From: Streptomyces sp.
Lineage (GTDB): Bacteria > Actinomycetota > Actinomycetes > Streptomycetales > Streptomycetaceae
Assembly: GCF_019510245.1 (NCBI RefSeq)
Contig: NZ_JAEKKT010000193.1
Location: 31,276 to 86,876 of the forward strand
DNA length: 55,601 nt
Direction of reading: 5' to 3'
Part shown: positions 17,904 through 26,663 of the stretch, in pieces
Numbering within the stretch: the first letter of the stretch is position 1
Layout: every line of letters begins with the position of its first letter
The notes under the pieces: generated by a model
What the model was told of the DNA's origin: nothing
What the model saw: the letters and a program-made list of their open reading frames with translations, nothing else
Databases searched by the model: none
Program-made: the position numbers and the translations under genes

Positions 17904-18715
17904 GTGTCGACCGAGGTGAACTCCCAGCCGCCGATCGCCTGGCGGTATTGCGGCAGCCAGATCAAGATGTGGCGCACGGATGCCGGTGTCGGCCGGGAGG
18001 CGCTGGCCAAGGAGGCCGGGTACGACTACGAGTACGTCAAGTCCATGAGGACGGCCGACGTCGGCCCACACTGCGGTTGCTGCAAGTCGCCGACCAAGTG
18101 TGCGGGGCGGGCGGGAAGCTCGTCGCCGCGCAGGAGTATCTGAAGCCGGAGCCGCTCGCGACGTTATCGCAGGACTTCATCCGGTACGAGTCCGAGGCCA
18201 TGGCGCTGAGTTCGTACGAGCCGCTGCTCATTCCCGGACTTCTCCAGACGGAGGAGACTGCCCGTGCGTTGCCCAAGGCTCACTGGCCACCCCTGGACGA
18301 CGAAACGGTCGAAGAACGGGTGTCGGCCCGACTCAAGCGGCAGGACCTTTTGGGGAGGCAGACCCGGTCTTTCAGCTTCGTCATCGGCGAAGCTGCGTTG
18401 CGGAACAAGGTCGGCGGCCCCGAAGCGCATACGCGCCCACTGCGTCACCTGCTGACGGTGGCTGAGCAACGGAATGTGACCGTGCAGGTGCTGCCGACTG
18501 TCGGTGCCCATTCGGGGCTCAATGGGCCGCTGGTCTTGCTGGAGACGCCGGAGCACGAGCACCTTGGATACGAAGAAGGCCAGACGACAGGGGTGCTGTA
18601 CTCGGACGCGGATCGGGTCAGCATCGCTATGCAACGCAATGCGATGATCCTTCGGCAGGCGTTGGGTCTTACGGAGTCCGCGCGATTCATCGGCAAGATG
18701 GCGGAGGAGCAATGA
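17904..18715 (+). pseudogene. HTH/DUF5753 regulator with a one-base frameshift
   Basis: The frame starts at GTG 17904 with GGAGG 5 bases upstream and encodes the HTH part (IAWRYCGSQIKMWRTDAG to YDYEYVKSM). It then goes out of frame after ATG 18045-18047. Restoring one G there gives SMEDGRRRPTLRLLQVAD, and the rest runs in frame to 18715 as a DUF5753 domain (SSYEPLLIPGLLQTEETAR to SARFIGKMAEE). Intact members are about 270-residue XRE-family DNA-binding regulators that pair with a downstream DUF397 protein; ATGA overlap with that gene is retained. The loss of one G from a GG pair fits either recent decay or a sequencing error. Confidence 0.85.
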
Positions 18716-18960
18716 GCGGGGACCTGCGGTGGTTCAAGTCCAGTTACAGCGGCACTGAAGGAGGTAACTGCCTCGAAGTAGCCCTCGCCTGGCGGAAGTC
18801 CACCCATAGCGACTTCGAGGACGCTTCCTGCATCGAAGTCGCCGCCTGCCCCCACACCATCCACGTCCGAGACTCGAAGCTCGGCCCCCGAAGCCCCCGC
18901 TTCGCCGTCACCGAGGCCTCCTGGAGCGCCTTCCTCGCCCACGCCCGTACCGGCGCTTGA
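18712..18960 (+). CDS. DUF397 domain protein with duplicated N-terminal motif
   Basis: The 82-residue protein is of the DUF397 family, small Streptomyces proteins that work with HTH/DUF5753 regulators (the BldB/WhiJ-type sets). The usual opening motif occurs twice: WFKSSYSGTEGGNCLEVA, then WRKSTHSDFEDASCIEVA. Only one C-terminal half follows (IHVRDSKLGPRSPRFAVTEASWSAFL). The protein is therefore one and a half domains long. It overlaps the regulator gene by 4 bases, and a hairpin terminator follows. Confidence 0.88.
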   Translation: MSGDLRWFKSSYSGTEGGNCLEVALAWRKSTHSDFEDASCIEVAACPHTIHVRDSKLGPRSPRFAVTEASWSAFLAHARTGA

Positions 18961-19006
18961 GCTTCGAGTCTCAAGGCTCGGGAGTCGAGATCCGTTTGTG
19001 AGGAAT

Positions 19007-19032
19007 GGGTGGTTGGGTTGAACCCACCACCC
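19007..19032 (+). terminator. Hairpin after the DUF397 gene
   Basis: GGGTGG (19007-19012) plus TGGGTT (19014-19019) pair with AACCCA (19021-19026) plus CCACCC (19027-19032), with one bulged T. The position after the stop fits termination. Confidence 0.5.
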
Positions 19033-19089
19033 GCCCTCCCTGGGGTCAACCCGCCCCGCTGCCAGCCGTCATGACTTTTCGTGACCAGC

Positions 19090-19119
19090 TTGCGACGCGC
19101 CGTCGCCACCCTCTAGCGT
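19090..19119 (+). promoter_or_regulatory. Promoter of the winged-helix gene
   Basis: TTGCGA (19090-19095) and TAGCGT (19114-19119) are spaced by 18 bases, a good housekeeping sigma-type promoter. The start of transcription would fall at about 19126, just before the structured leader. Confidence 0.65.
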
Positions 19120-19134
19120 TCGCGACAACAAACA

Positions 19135-19196
19135 ACCCCGGTCGGGTGTTACCAGCACCCGCCGGGGTCTCACCTCAAGATCGGTAAGGACGATCT
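19135..19196 (+). promoter_or_regulatory. Two-hairpin 5' leader holding the ribosome-binding site
   Basis: Hairpin 1 pairs ACCCCGG (19135-19141) with CCGGGGT (19162-19168) and CGGGTG (19143-19148) with CACCCG (19156-19161), with one bulged T and the loop TTACCAG. Hairpin 2 pairs AGATCG (19178-19183) with CGATCT (19191-19196). Its 7-base loop GTAAGGA is the only ribosome-binding site for the GTG at 19198. The layout suggests translational control or an RNA element bound by protein. I recall similar leaders before related genes in other Streptomyces, but I cannot check this here. Confidence 0.5.
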
Positions 19197-19197
19197 C

Positions 19198-20193
19198 GTG
19201 GCTTGCGAAAACTCTAACGTCGCCCTGCCCACCCCCGCACACCCCATGGCCAACCCCGGGTACGGGAAACGCACCGTCCCTGCCGAGCCCGGCACAGCCA
19301 CCCGTACCGGCGCTGACATCTCCCACTTGCCCGAGCGCGAGGCCTACATCGCAGGCTTCGTCGACCGCCTCCCCGACGGCGCAGCCATGGACGTCAAGAG
19401 CCTCGCCAAGGCCGTGCCCCTCTACGGCCAGCAGGCCGTGCGTACCGCCCTCAACGCCCTCTCGCGTGCGGGCCACCTGCACCGGGTCCGTGGTCTCGCC
19501 GCAACCAGCGAAGGCGGTACGCGCTGGGTGTTCCGCACCTTCTGGTCTCGTACCGTTCGCGATGACGCCTGGTGGGCCCGCTTCCTGGACGGTGAGGAAC
19601 GGGAGATCAGTGCCCGGCTGGGAGAAGTACCGGCCCTGGACCATCAGTCGACGAACCACGTCAACTCCACACCTGACCAGCCCACCTTTTCCAGCGACCC
19701 GCTCCCCGACACCGCCTACCGCGCCCTCGCTCGACTCGGCACCGTCGAACCCCGGCTCGCCCTCTCCGCCGCCGACTGTGACGCTCTCACCGACCTGGTT
19801 CTCCCGTGGCTGGAGCGAGGTGCGAGCGCTGTTTCCGTGATTAAGACCCTCACTGCCGATCTGCCCGACACCGTCCACGCCCCGCGTGGGTTCGTCGCCC
19901 GCCGCCTGCGCGACAAGCTGCCCCCAGCCTCAGCCCCAGCTCCGGAACAGGACCTGCCCGCCTCCCCGTTGCCCCGCCCCCGCCGCCTCATGCCAGAGTG
20001 CACCGACTGCGGCGTCCCCGGACGCCCCGCGGCCTTCGTCGGCGGCCTGTGCCGAGGGTGTCGTAGGGACGCCGTACACACCGCCCCGGTGGCACCGCCC
20101 CAGCCCAGGCCACCGGTACCCCGTCACACCGCAGTCGCCCTCGCACGCGACGCCGTCGCCGCCCGCGACCGTCGACAACCGGCCAAAACCTGA
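19198..20193 (+). CDS. Winged-helix DNA-binding protein with C-terminal zinc ribbon
   Basis: The 331-residue protein has a MarR-like winged-helix region at about residues 42-110 (EAYIAGFVDRL, KAVPLYGQQAVRTALNALSRAGHLHRVRG). A middle helical region and a C-terminal CxxC...CxxC motif follow (CTDCGVPGRPAAFVGGLCRGC), which looks like a zinc ribbon. Proteins of this type are frequent, often in several copies, in Streptomyces genomes, and their function is not established. The start is GTG 19198, set by the leader hairpin. It lies between the regulatory trio and hsdR and may be part of the island's control or a separate mobile gene. Confidence 0.75.
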   Translation: MACENSNVALPTPAHPMANPGYGKRTVPAEPGTATRTGADISHLPEREAYIAGFVDRLPDGAAMDVKSLAKAVPLYGQQAVRTALNALSRAGHLHRVRGLAATSEGGTRWVFRTFWSRTVRDDAWWARFLDGEEREISARLGEVPALDHQSTNHVNSTPDQPTFSSDPLPDTAYRALARLGTVEPRLALSAADCDALTDLVLPWLERGASAVSVIKTLTADLPDTVHAPRGFVARRLRDKLPPASAPAPEQDLPASPLPRPRRLMPECTDCGVPGRPAAFVGGLCRGCRRDAVHTAPVAPPQPRPPVPRHTAVALARDAVAARDRRQPAKT

Positions 20194-20350
20194 CCGGTCC
20201 CGGCACCCTAGCCCCCGGCCGCCCCCGGAGACGTGTCACGCGCACCCCACCCGTCGCAGAATGGGAACCGTCGACGGCCGCACAACCGTTGGCCCATCAG
20301 CAGCGCGCAGCGCAACGTGGCGCGGCGCACGGGGGAGGGGCACGCAGTCC

Positions 20351-23300
20351 ATGACGCGGGGTACGGCCGAGAGAGACGAGACGGAACAGCCGGTCATCGA
20401 CCAGTTGAAGGCGATGGGGTGGCGGCACGTCCACGGTCCCGACCTCAGCAAGGCCGCCCCCGACGGTGACGAGCGGGCGTACAGCGACCTTCTTCTGCTG
20501 AAGCGGCTGCGGGCCGCCGTGCAGCGCGTCAACCGGCTGCCCGGCGGGGGCGGGGCCTGGATGACGGACACCGATGCCGATGCCGCCATCGACGACCTGC
20601 GCCGTACCGCCCGCAACGTGGCCACCACCTCGCTCGTCGCGGTCAACGGTGAGGTGACCAGTCGGCTGATCAAGGGGACGCCTGTCACCGGTGACGAGGA
20701 GCACCACCACGGGTCCACCGTGCACGCCCAGCTCATCGACTGGGATCTGGAAGGTCTCGACGACGCCGAGATCCTTAAGAGGAACGATTTCCTCGTCGTA
20801 AACCAGTTGCGCGTGCGGACCTTCGACGGCGCGGAGATCGTCCTCGACCTCGTGCTGTTCGTGAACGGCGTCCCTCTCGTCGTCATCGAGTGCAAGGGAC
20901 CGGATGTCAAGGACGCCGTCGGTGAGGCCATCCGTGACCTGCGAGGGTACGCGGGTGTACCGATCGACGATGACGACGCGTGCGACCGTCGTGATCCGCG
21001 TTCGCAGGTGCCCGAGTTCTTCGCGCCCGTGCAGTTGCTCGTCGCCGCCGCAGGGGAGCACGCGGCGCTCGAAGGACTTCGCCAGCGCGCTGCAGGCGGT
21101 ACGGCGGGGTGACGGCAGCCGGCTGCTCGAACCGGGCGGGGCGCCGAACGACCGGCATCGTCTCGTCGGGATCGTTCTCAAGCCACGCAATCTGCTGAAC
21201 ATCGTGCGGCACTACGTCTTCGAGATGCCCGTGAAGACCAAGCCGGGAGAGCCGCCCGTCACCGTCAAGGCCGTGTGCCGGCACCAGCAGTACCGTGCCG
21301 TCGAGAAGATCGTCCGGAAGCTGCGTACCGGGAGGACAGTGGACGATCCTGCCGCCGGACAGGACGAGCGCGGTGGGGTCATCTGGCACACCCAGGGCTC
21401 CGGCAAGAGTCTCACCATGGCCTTCCTCGCCCGTCGGCTTCACACCAGCCGCGACCCGCAGCTCAACCGTTTCACCCTGCTCGTCGTCACCGACCGCAGA
21501 CAGCTGGAACAGCAGCTGGCCGCCGCCGTCCGGGTCGGCGGCTCCGACGTCCGGGTCGCGCAGTCCCGCTCCGACGTGGAAGGCATGCTGGAGCGTGCGG
21601 GCAAGCGCGGTGGACGCGCCGTCGTCTTCACGATGATCCAGAAGTACCTCGGGCGGATCCCCGGTGTCGTCGGCACCGGGGACGGTGAGTCCAGTGACGA
21701 CCGGGATCCGGTGGCGGAGTTCGAGGCCGCGCAGGAGCGGCTCGCCGAGGGCGCCTCGGAGGAGGAGGCATCCGACCCCACCCCGGGTGAGACGGCCGTC
21801 GACGAGGTACGGCGGCAGTTCTCGGAGTGCAGCGACTCGCCGTATGTTCTGGTCCTCGTCGACGAGGCGCACCGGTCGCACACCTCCGTGCTGCACGCTT
21901 GCCTGCGTGACTCCGTGCCGAAGGCGGCCCGGGTCGGTTTCACGGGTACGCCGATCATGAAGGGGCGGCTGACGGACACCGGCCGTATCTTCGGGCTGGA
22001 GCCGGACGGCACGTTCCTCGACTCGTACCTCATGGACGAGGCCGAGCGGGACAAGGTCGTCGTTCCCGTCCGCTACGAGGGACGCACGGGTCCGGCCGGG
22101 GTCCGCGACACGGACGAGCTGAACGCCAAGTTCGAGAACCTGATCGCCGAGTTGCAGGCCGATCGGCAGGCCAGGATGCGCAGGCAGCTCAAGCCGACCA
22201 GCCGTACCGTCGCCGAGTCGCGACCGGTGATCAGGGCCAAGGCCGTCGACATGCTGGAGCACTATGTCACCGGGCCGCTGACCGGTGGATTCAAGGCGCA
22301 GGTCGCGGCCGTCAGCCGGAGTGCCACTGTGCTGTACCGGCAGATGCTGGAGGAGGCGCGAGCGGAACTTCTCGACAGGGTGGTGGAGTTCGATCCCGAG
22401 TCTCTTCGGCACAAGGACATCACCGACTACACCTGGGACGATCTCGTGCTGCTGCGGGCGTGGCAGTACCAGGAGATCCTGCGCAGGATCGACTTCGTGC
22501 CCGTCATCTCGGCGGGCAGCGAGAAGAAGCGCGGTCAGTGGCGTGAGTGGACCGATCCGGTGGCCCAGCAGCAGCACATCGAGCGCTTCCTGGAGCCCTT
22601 CCCGCAGCTTCCGCCGGACAATCCGTGGGTGACGCGCCGCACCCCCGAGGAGGACCGGGCGCCAGCGGGCAGCGGCGGCAGTAACCCTTGGAGCGGGTCC
22701 GCCCGGCCGGAGGCCGAGGAGACGCGGCCCGTCGCCTTCCTCATCGTGAAGTCCATGCTGCTCACGGGGTTCGACGCGCCCATCGAGCAGGTCCTGTACC
22801 TCGACCGTCCCATCCAGGACGCCGAACTGCTGCAGGCGATCGCTCGCGTGAACCGGCCGCGCCGAGGCAAGTTCGAGGGACGCGTGGTCGACTACTACGG
22901 CGTGCTCAGCGATCTCGCCGTCACCCTGCCCGCGTACAAGGGGGACGGTCGGACGCTCCGGTCCGTGCGCAGCCTCACGGACGAGGTTCCGGAGATGGAA
23001 CGGACCGCGAGGGAGCTGCGGGACTTCCTGGCCGGTATCGGCATCACCGGGCTCGACAGCCCCGGTGGTATCGCGCGCGGCATGCTCACGCTCGCCGACG
23101 AGACCGTGCGCTCCGAGTTCGACAGCCGTATTAGTGGCTTCCTCACCGCGCTGGAGCGGGTACTGCCGCACGAGGCCGCACTGAAGCTGATCCCCGAGGC
23201 CCGCGAGTGGACGCTGCTCCAGAAGCGCGTCCGCAGGCACTACCGAGACGCGGAGGGCGGAGAGTTCTCCGTGCGGGCGTATGGGCGCAAGGTGCGCGCC

Positions 23301-23945
23301 ATGGTGGCGGACCACCTCGAGCTGCCGGAGATCGAGCAGGTCATCGCTCCGGTCTCCATCCTCGCGCCGGACTTCGACGAGGTGGTGGGGCGGATACCCG
23401 ATGTGCAGGAATCGGCCGCGGAGCAGGTGCAGGCGTTGCGCTACCACCTGGAGGAAAGACGCAGGACGGAAGACCGGCCGGTGCTGCGGACGCTTTCAGA
23501 GGAACTGGAAGCTGTTCTGGAGGAGTTCGCAGGACGCTGGGACGAGATCAAGGTGCGCATCGGGCCGCTGATCGACCGGGCCCGGCAGGCGGAGGAGGTC
23601 GATCCCGAGGTCGCCGACCTGACGCCGGGGGAGCAGCAGCTCTACACCAAGCTCTCCGACCGGATGACCGAGGACGCGGCCTTCGACCTGCCCGAACCCG
23701 CCCTCCTCAGAAACGTGACGGTCGAACTGGCCGCGATCATCGAGCGGCATGTGTCGAGTGCTGCATGGGCGGACAGCGAGGCCAGTCTGGACTCGCTGCA
23801 GAGCGAGATCTGGCGTGGCCTGCGCAAGGCGGGCGTCAAGGCGCGAGATCGCGGGCGGGAGCCCCTGCGGAACCTTTCACAGGCGCTGACCGGGCACGCC
23901 CAGCGGCATGCGGCGGCGTTCCGGACCGCAGCTCGGGGACAATAG
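20351..23945 (+). pseudogene. hsdR: Type I restriction endonuclease subunit, reading frame broken
   Basis: HsdR is the motor and nuclease subunit. The first frame starts at ATG 20351 (GGAGGGG upstream) and encodes the HSDR_N nuclease domain with ExK-type residues in VLDLVLF...VVIECKGPDVK near residues 163-182. It then ends at TGA 21112. The second frame carries the rest from about 21075: helicase motif I HTQGSGKSLT, motif II LVLVDEAHRSH, then the motor and C-terminal domains to TAG 23945. The join falls at about 21060-21085, between LLVAAAGEHAAL and KDFASALQAV. Family proteins have several extra residues there, so a small deletion of 3n+2 bases, or one extra base, would explain it. As written no full-length enzyme is made. 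Confidence 0.88.
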
Positions 23946-23950
23946 GCGGC

Positions 23951-24736
23951 GTGCCGACGACAGCCGACCTGACCGACCCGTGCCGAACCGTCCTGGAGGA
24001 CGGTCAGGTGGTCGTGGTGGGCGGCCGGGACTTCCGGGTGGCCGTCAGCGCCCGCCGCCGACGTCTCGGCCTCACGGTGGAACGCGACGGCTCCCTGGTC
24101 CTGCATACACCCCAGGACTGTGACATCCAGCGTGCCGAGACCTTTCTGCGGGAGGGGCAGGCGTGGCTCGCCGATAAGTTGCGACGGCGTGCCGAACACC
24201 CGCCAGCCCACCCCGAACGGAAGTTCCGGGACGGTGAGCCCTTCACCTATCTGGGACGTGGCTACCGTCTGTTGATCGACGGCGAAGGGCAGGCCCCGGT
24301 CCGGCTCCATGCCGGGCGGATGGTGATCGGTGAAGGACTCGCGCGGGATCCGGTCCAGGCCCGTCGCGCGCTCGTTGCCTGGTACCGACGGGCCGGACAG
24401 CGCTGGGCGCAGGGCAGGCTCCAGCCGTGGGCCGCCCGTATGGAGGTCCGTGAGCCCGACATCGTCGTACGCGATGTCGGTAACCGCTGGGGGACGTACC
24501 GGCCGGGCGTCGGTGGCCAGGGGACCATGGCGCTGCACTGGGCCCTGTTTCAGCTGCCCGCGCATCTGGTCGACTACGTCATCGCGCACGAACTCGCCCA
24601 CATCAGGATCCCGGGACACGGAGCCGACTACTGGGCTCTGCTGCGTCAGGCCATCCCCGAATGCGAGGACCGCAAGAGCGAACTGGACGACCTTGGCCGT
24701 CGACTGTGGCTCGGAGGCGTCGACGGTGGCGCGTGA
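23951..24736 (+). CDS. YgjP-like (M48-type) metallopeptidase
   Basis: The 261-residue protein belongs to the YgjP/DUF45 zinc metallopeptidase family. The zinc site HELAH lies near residue 212 (DYVIAHELAHIRIPGHGADYW), after the typical NRWGTYRP motif near residue 178. The N-terminal RVAVSARRRRLGLTVERDG is also typical. This family is often the last gene of type I restriction operons, as here; GTG 23951 lies 5 bases after the hsdR stop. Its role there is not settled, and proteolytic control of the restriction subunit is one suggestion. The start codon has only a weak AGGCGGC upstream. Confidence 0.87.
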   Translation: MPTTADLTDPCRTVLEDGQVVVVGGRDFRVAVSARRRRLGLTVERDGSLVLHTPQDCDIQRAETFLREGQAWLADKLRRRAEHPPAHPERKFRDGEPFTYLGRGYRLLIDGEGQAPVRLHAGRMVIGEGLARDPVQARRALVAWYRRAGQRWAQGRLQPWAARMEVREPDIVVRDVGNRWGTYRPGVGGQGTMALHWALFQLPAHLVDYVIAHELAHIRIPGHGADYWALLRQAIPECEDRKSELDDLGRRLWLGGVDGGA

Positions 24737-24766
24737 CACCTGTCCCACCGCTGCGCTGGTGACCTG

Positions 24767-25873
24767 TCACACCACCCGCGTCGCCCCCGCGAACGGCATC
24801 TCGTCGATCGGGGCGATCCGTACCGGCGCCGACGGGTTGGGCGCGTGGATCATCTGGCCGTTGCCGATGTAGATGCCGACGTGACTGATGCCCGAGTAGA
24901 AGAACACCAGGTCACCCGGCTGGAGTTCGTAGCGGGAGACGCGGCGGCCGGCGTTGATCTGGGCGTAGGTGGTGCGGGGGATGGAGACGCCTGCGGAGCG
25001 GTAGGCGGCCTGGGCGAGGCCCGAGCAGTCGAAGGCGTCGGGGCCGGTCGCGCCCCAGACGTAGGGGCTGCCGAGCTTCGAGTACGCGTAGGCGATGGCA
25101 GCCGCGGCGCGGGAGTCGGTGGCGGCGACGCCGCCGGCGGTCAGGGGGGCGCGGGCGTCCGCAGCGGAGCGGGAGGCGCGTCCGGTGCCGTCGTCCGCCG
25201 CGACCGCCGACCGCTGCCCGGGCGACAGCCGCTCCAGCAGCCGGCGCGCCTCGTCCAGTTTGCCGTTGACGGCGGTCTTCTCGCGCTTCAGCTCGGCCTG
25301 CCGGGACCGCAGCGACGTCAGCTCGACCTCTGCCGCTCCCTGCAACTGCTCGACCCCCCGCAGCTGTTGCCGGACCCGTGCCACCGCACCGGCCTGCCGG
25401 TCGCCGGCCCGCTCGGCGAACGCCGCGTCGTCCAGGTACTGGTCGGGGTCGCTGGACAGCGCCAGCTGCCAGGCCGGGTCGATGCCGCCGTCGCGGTACT
25501 GCGCGGCCGCGAAGGAACCGAGCGCGTCCCGGGCGGAGTTGAGCTTCTGCTGGGCGCGGGCGGTCTCGTCCTGCAGCGACTTCAGCCGGCGCTGGGCCGT
25601 GTCGGCCTTGTCCTTCGCTCCGTCGTACTTCTGGGTGGCCTCCTCGGCCTCCTGGTACAGCTGGTCCACCTTGGCCTTCACCTGCGCCGGTGTCAGTTGC
25701 GGCTCGGCGTTTCCGGTCCCTTCGAAGGCCGTGGCGGTGGCCGCGCCCGCCAGGGCGAGGGTGACGGCCGTGCGGGCCGTACTCCCGCCGAGCGAGCGCT
25801 GTCGGGGCTTGCGGTGCGCTGCCACCTGGACTGTCCCGTCCTTTCGTACGACCGTCGTCGCGTCCGTGGGCAC
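24767..25873 (-). CDS. Secreted NlpC/P60 cell-wall hydrolase
   Basis: The 368-residue protein starts with a basic region and a signal sequence (TAVTLALAGAATATAFE), then a long coiled coil (about residues 60-230, Glu/Ala/Arg rich). It ends with an NlpC/P60 domain that cuts peptidoglycan peptide stems. Catalytic residues are Cys in DAFDCSGLAQAAY, His in SHVGIYIG and the third polar position in MIHAPNPSAP. The start is GTG 25873. It is related to the second NlpC/P60 protein at 27861-29009. Unlike that gene I see no c-di-AMP riboswitch in its leader, but a long perfect hairpin and a candidate operator instead. Confidence 0.9.
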   Translation of the reverse strand: MPTDATTVVRKDGTVQVAAHRKPRQRSLGGSTARTAVTLALAGAATATAFEGTGNAEPQLTPAQVKAKVDQLYQEAEEATQKYDGAKDKADTAQRRLKSLQDETARAQQKLNSARDALGSFAAAQYRDGGIDPAWQLALSSDPDQYLDDAAFAERAGDRQAGAVARVRQQLRGVEQLQGAAEVELTSLRSRQAELKREKTAVNGKLDEARRLLERLSPGQRSAVAADDGTGRASRSAADARAPLTAGGVAATDSRAAAAIAYAYSKLGSPYVWGATGPDAFDCSGLAQAAYRSAGVSIPRTTYAQINAGRRVSRYELQPGDLVFFYSGISHVGIYIGNGQMIHAPNPSAPVRIAPIDEMPFAGATRVV

Positions 25874-25918
25874 GCCAGGGGGAGCGTCCGTCCGGCCGCG
25901 GGGGAGTGCGGTTGCGCG

Positions 25919-25963
25919 TCCGGCGGCGGCCCGCCACAGGGGGAGCGGGCCGCCGCCGGACCT
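25919..25963 (-). other. Very strong hairpin in the NlpC/P60 leader
   Basis: Two perfect 17-base arms (about 25919-25935 and 25947-25963, starting GTCCGGCGG) flank a short loop with a C run. On the minus strand it sits in the 5' untranslated region, between the promoter and the GTG start. It has no U tract. It could stabilise the message, attenuate transcription or be part of an unknown riboregulator. Confidence 0.45.
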
Positions 25964-26032
25964 TCTCGGCGGTGGTGTCCGACTGCCGCCCCTGGCCCGG
26001 GCGGCGGTGGGGAGTCGGTCACCTGGGGGAGG

Positions 26033-26098
26033 ACGCTAGGCCCGGGCGTGTCGGCTTGGTAACGCGATGCGCGGAATTGGCGTGACCGGATCGTTACC
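26033..26098 (-). promoter_or_regulatory. NlpC/P60 promoter with candidate operator
   Basis: Read leftward, TTACCA (26057-26062) and TAGCGT (26033-26038) are spaced by 18 bases. A perfect inverted pair, GGTAACG (26058-26064) and CGTTACC (26092-26098), overlaps the -35 box, a good place for an activator or repressor. GTAAC half-sites recall MtrA boxes, but the arrangement here is inverted and widely spaced. The rest of the 424-bp intergenic region (25874-26297) holds no gene I can support. Confidence 0.45.
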
Positions 26099-26297
26099 CG
26101 ACGGTATGTGAACGGGATTCCAGTCCGGAGTCGTCGGCTTCGCGGGGCGGGATGACCGAAGCGGTGGTTCCGCGGCTGATGGGGGACGCAGGGTGCTATG
26201 GGGTGCATATATGCGGGGGCGGCGGGCTGAGGGCGGGGACGCCGGGGGAGGGGCCGGTGGCCGGTGCCCCGGCGGCCCCTGATTAGGCTCCGGGGCC

Positions 26298-26651
26298 ATG
26301 GACGTACTCATCCATCTCTTCGTCGGCCTGCACATCATCGGCATCGCCGCGCTCCTCGGCGGCTTCCTCACCCAGATGAAGGCGATGGGCCAGGGCACGG
26401 CCCGGTTCGTCCCCGGGATGCTGCACGGCGCGTTCACCATGCTCGCGACCGGCGTGGTCCTGGTCGGTCTCAACGAGGCCGACGACCACCACGTCAACAC
26501 CATCAAGATCGGCGTGAAGCTCGCCCTGCTGATCGTGATCCTCGGGCTCGTCTACGTGAAGCGGGACGACGAGAAGGTCGAGAAGGGTGCCTTCGGCCTG
26601 GTGGGCCTGCTCACGACGGTGAACATCTTCATCGCCGTCCTGTGGACCTGA
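26298..26651 (+). CDS. Small integral membrane protein
   Basis: The 117-residue protein has about four predicted membrane helices: IHLFVGLHIIGIAALLGGFL, HGAFTMLATGVVLVGL, KIGVKLALLIVILGLVYV and FGLVGLLTTVNIFIAVLW. It has short polar loops with His and Asp residues (NEADDHHVN). No named family is recognised. It is convergent with the transporter gene downstream, with 12 bases between the stops. ATG 26298 is the only sensible start; no strong ribosome-binding site is visible. Confidence 0.8.
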   Translation: MDVLIHLFVGLHIIGIAALLGGFLTQMKAMGQGTARFVPGMLHGAFTMLATGVVLVGLNEADDHHVNTIKIGVKLALLIVILGLVYVKRDDEKVEKGAFGLVGLLTTVNIFIAVLWT

Positions 26652-26663
26652 TCCACGGCCTCC

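Noticed and set aside
20907..23447. 846-codon minus-strand frame opposite hsdR
   Set aside because: It mirrors the hsdR codon pattern; its composition is biased and it contains no recognisable domain.
20351..23945. hsdR read as two separate genes
   Set aside because: The two frames join within one family protein, nuclease domain then motor domain, and the second part has no start signal at the join.
11130..24766. Integrated phage or ICE with integrase and att sites
   Set aside because: No integrase, transposase, tRNA gene or flanking direct repeat is visible at either edge.
25874..26030. Second c-di-AMP riboswitch before the first NlpC/P60 gene
   Set aside because: None of the ydaO landmarks (GGGGACCCA, GGGGTGAA, CCGAACCC, CAGCTAAC) occur in this leader.
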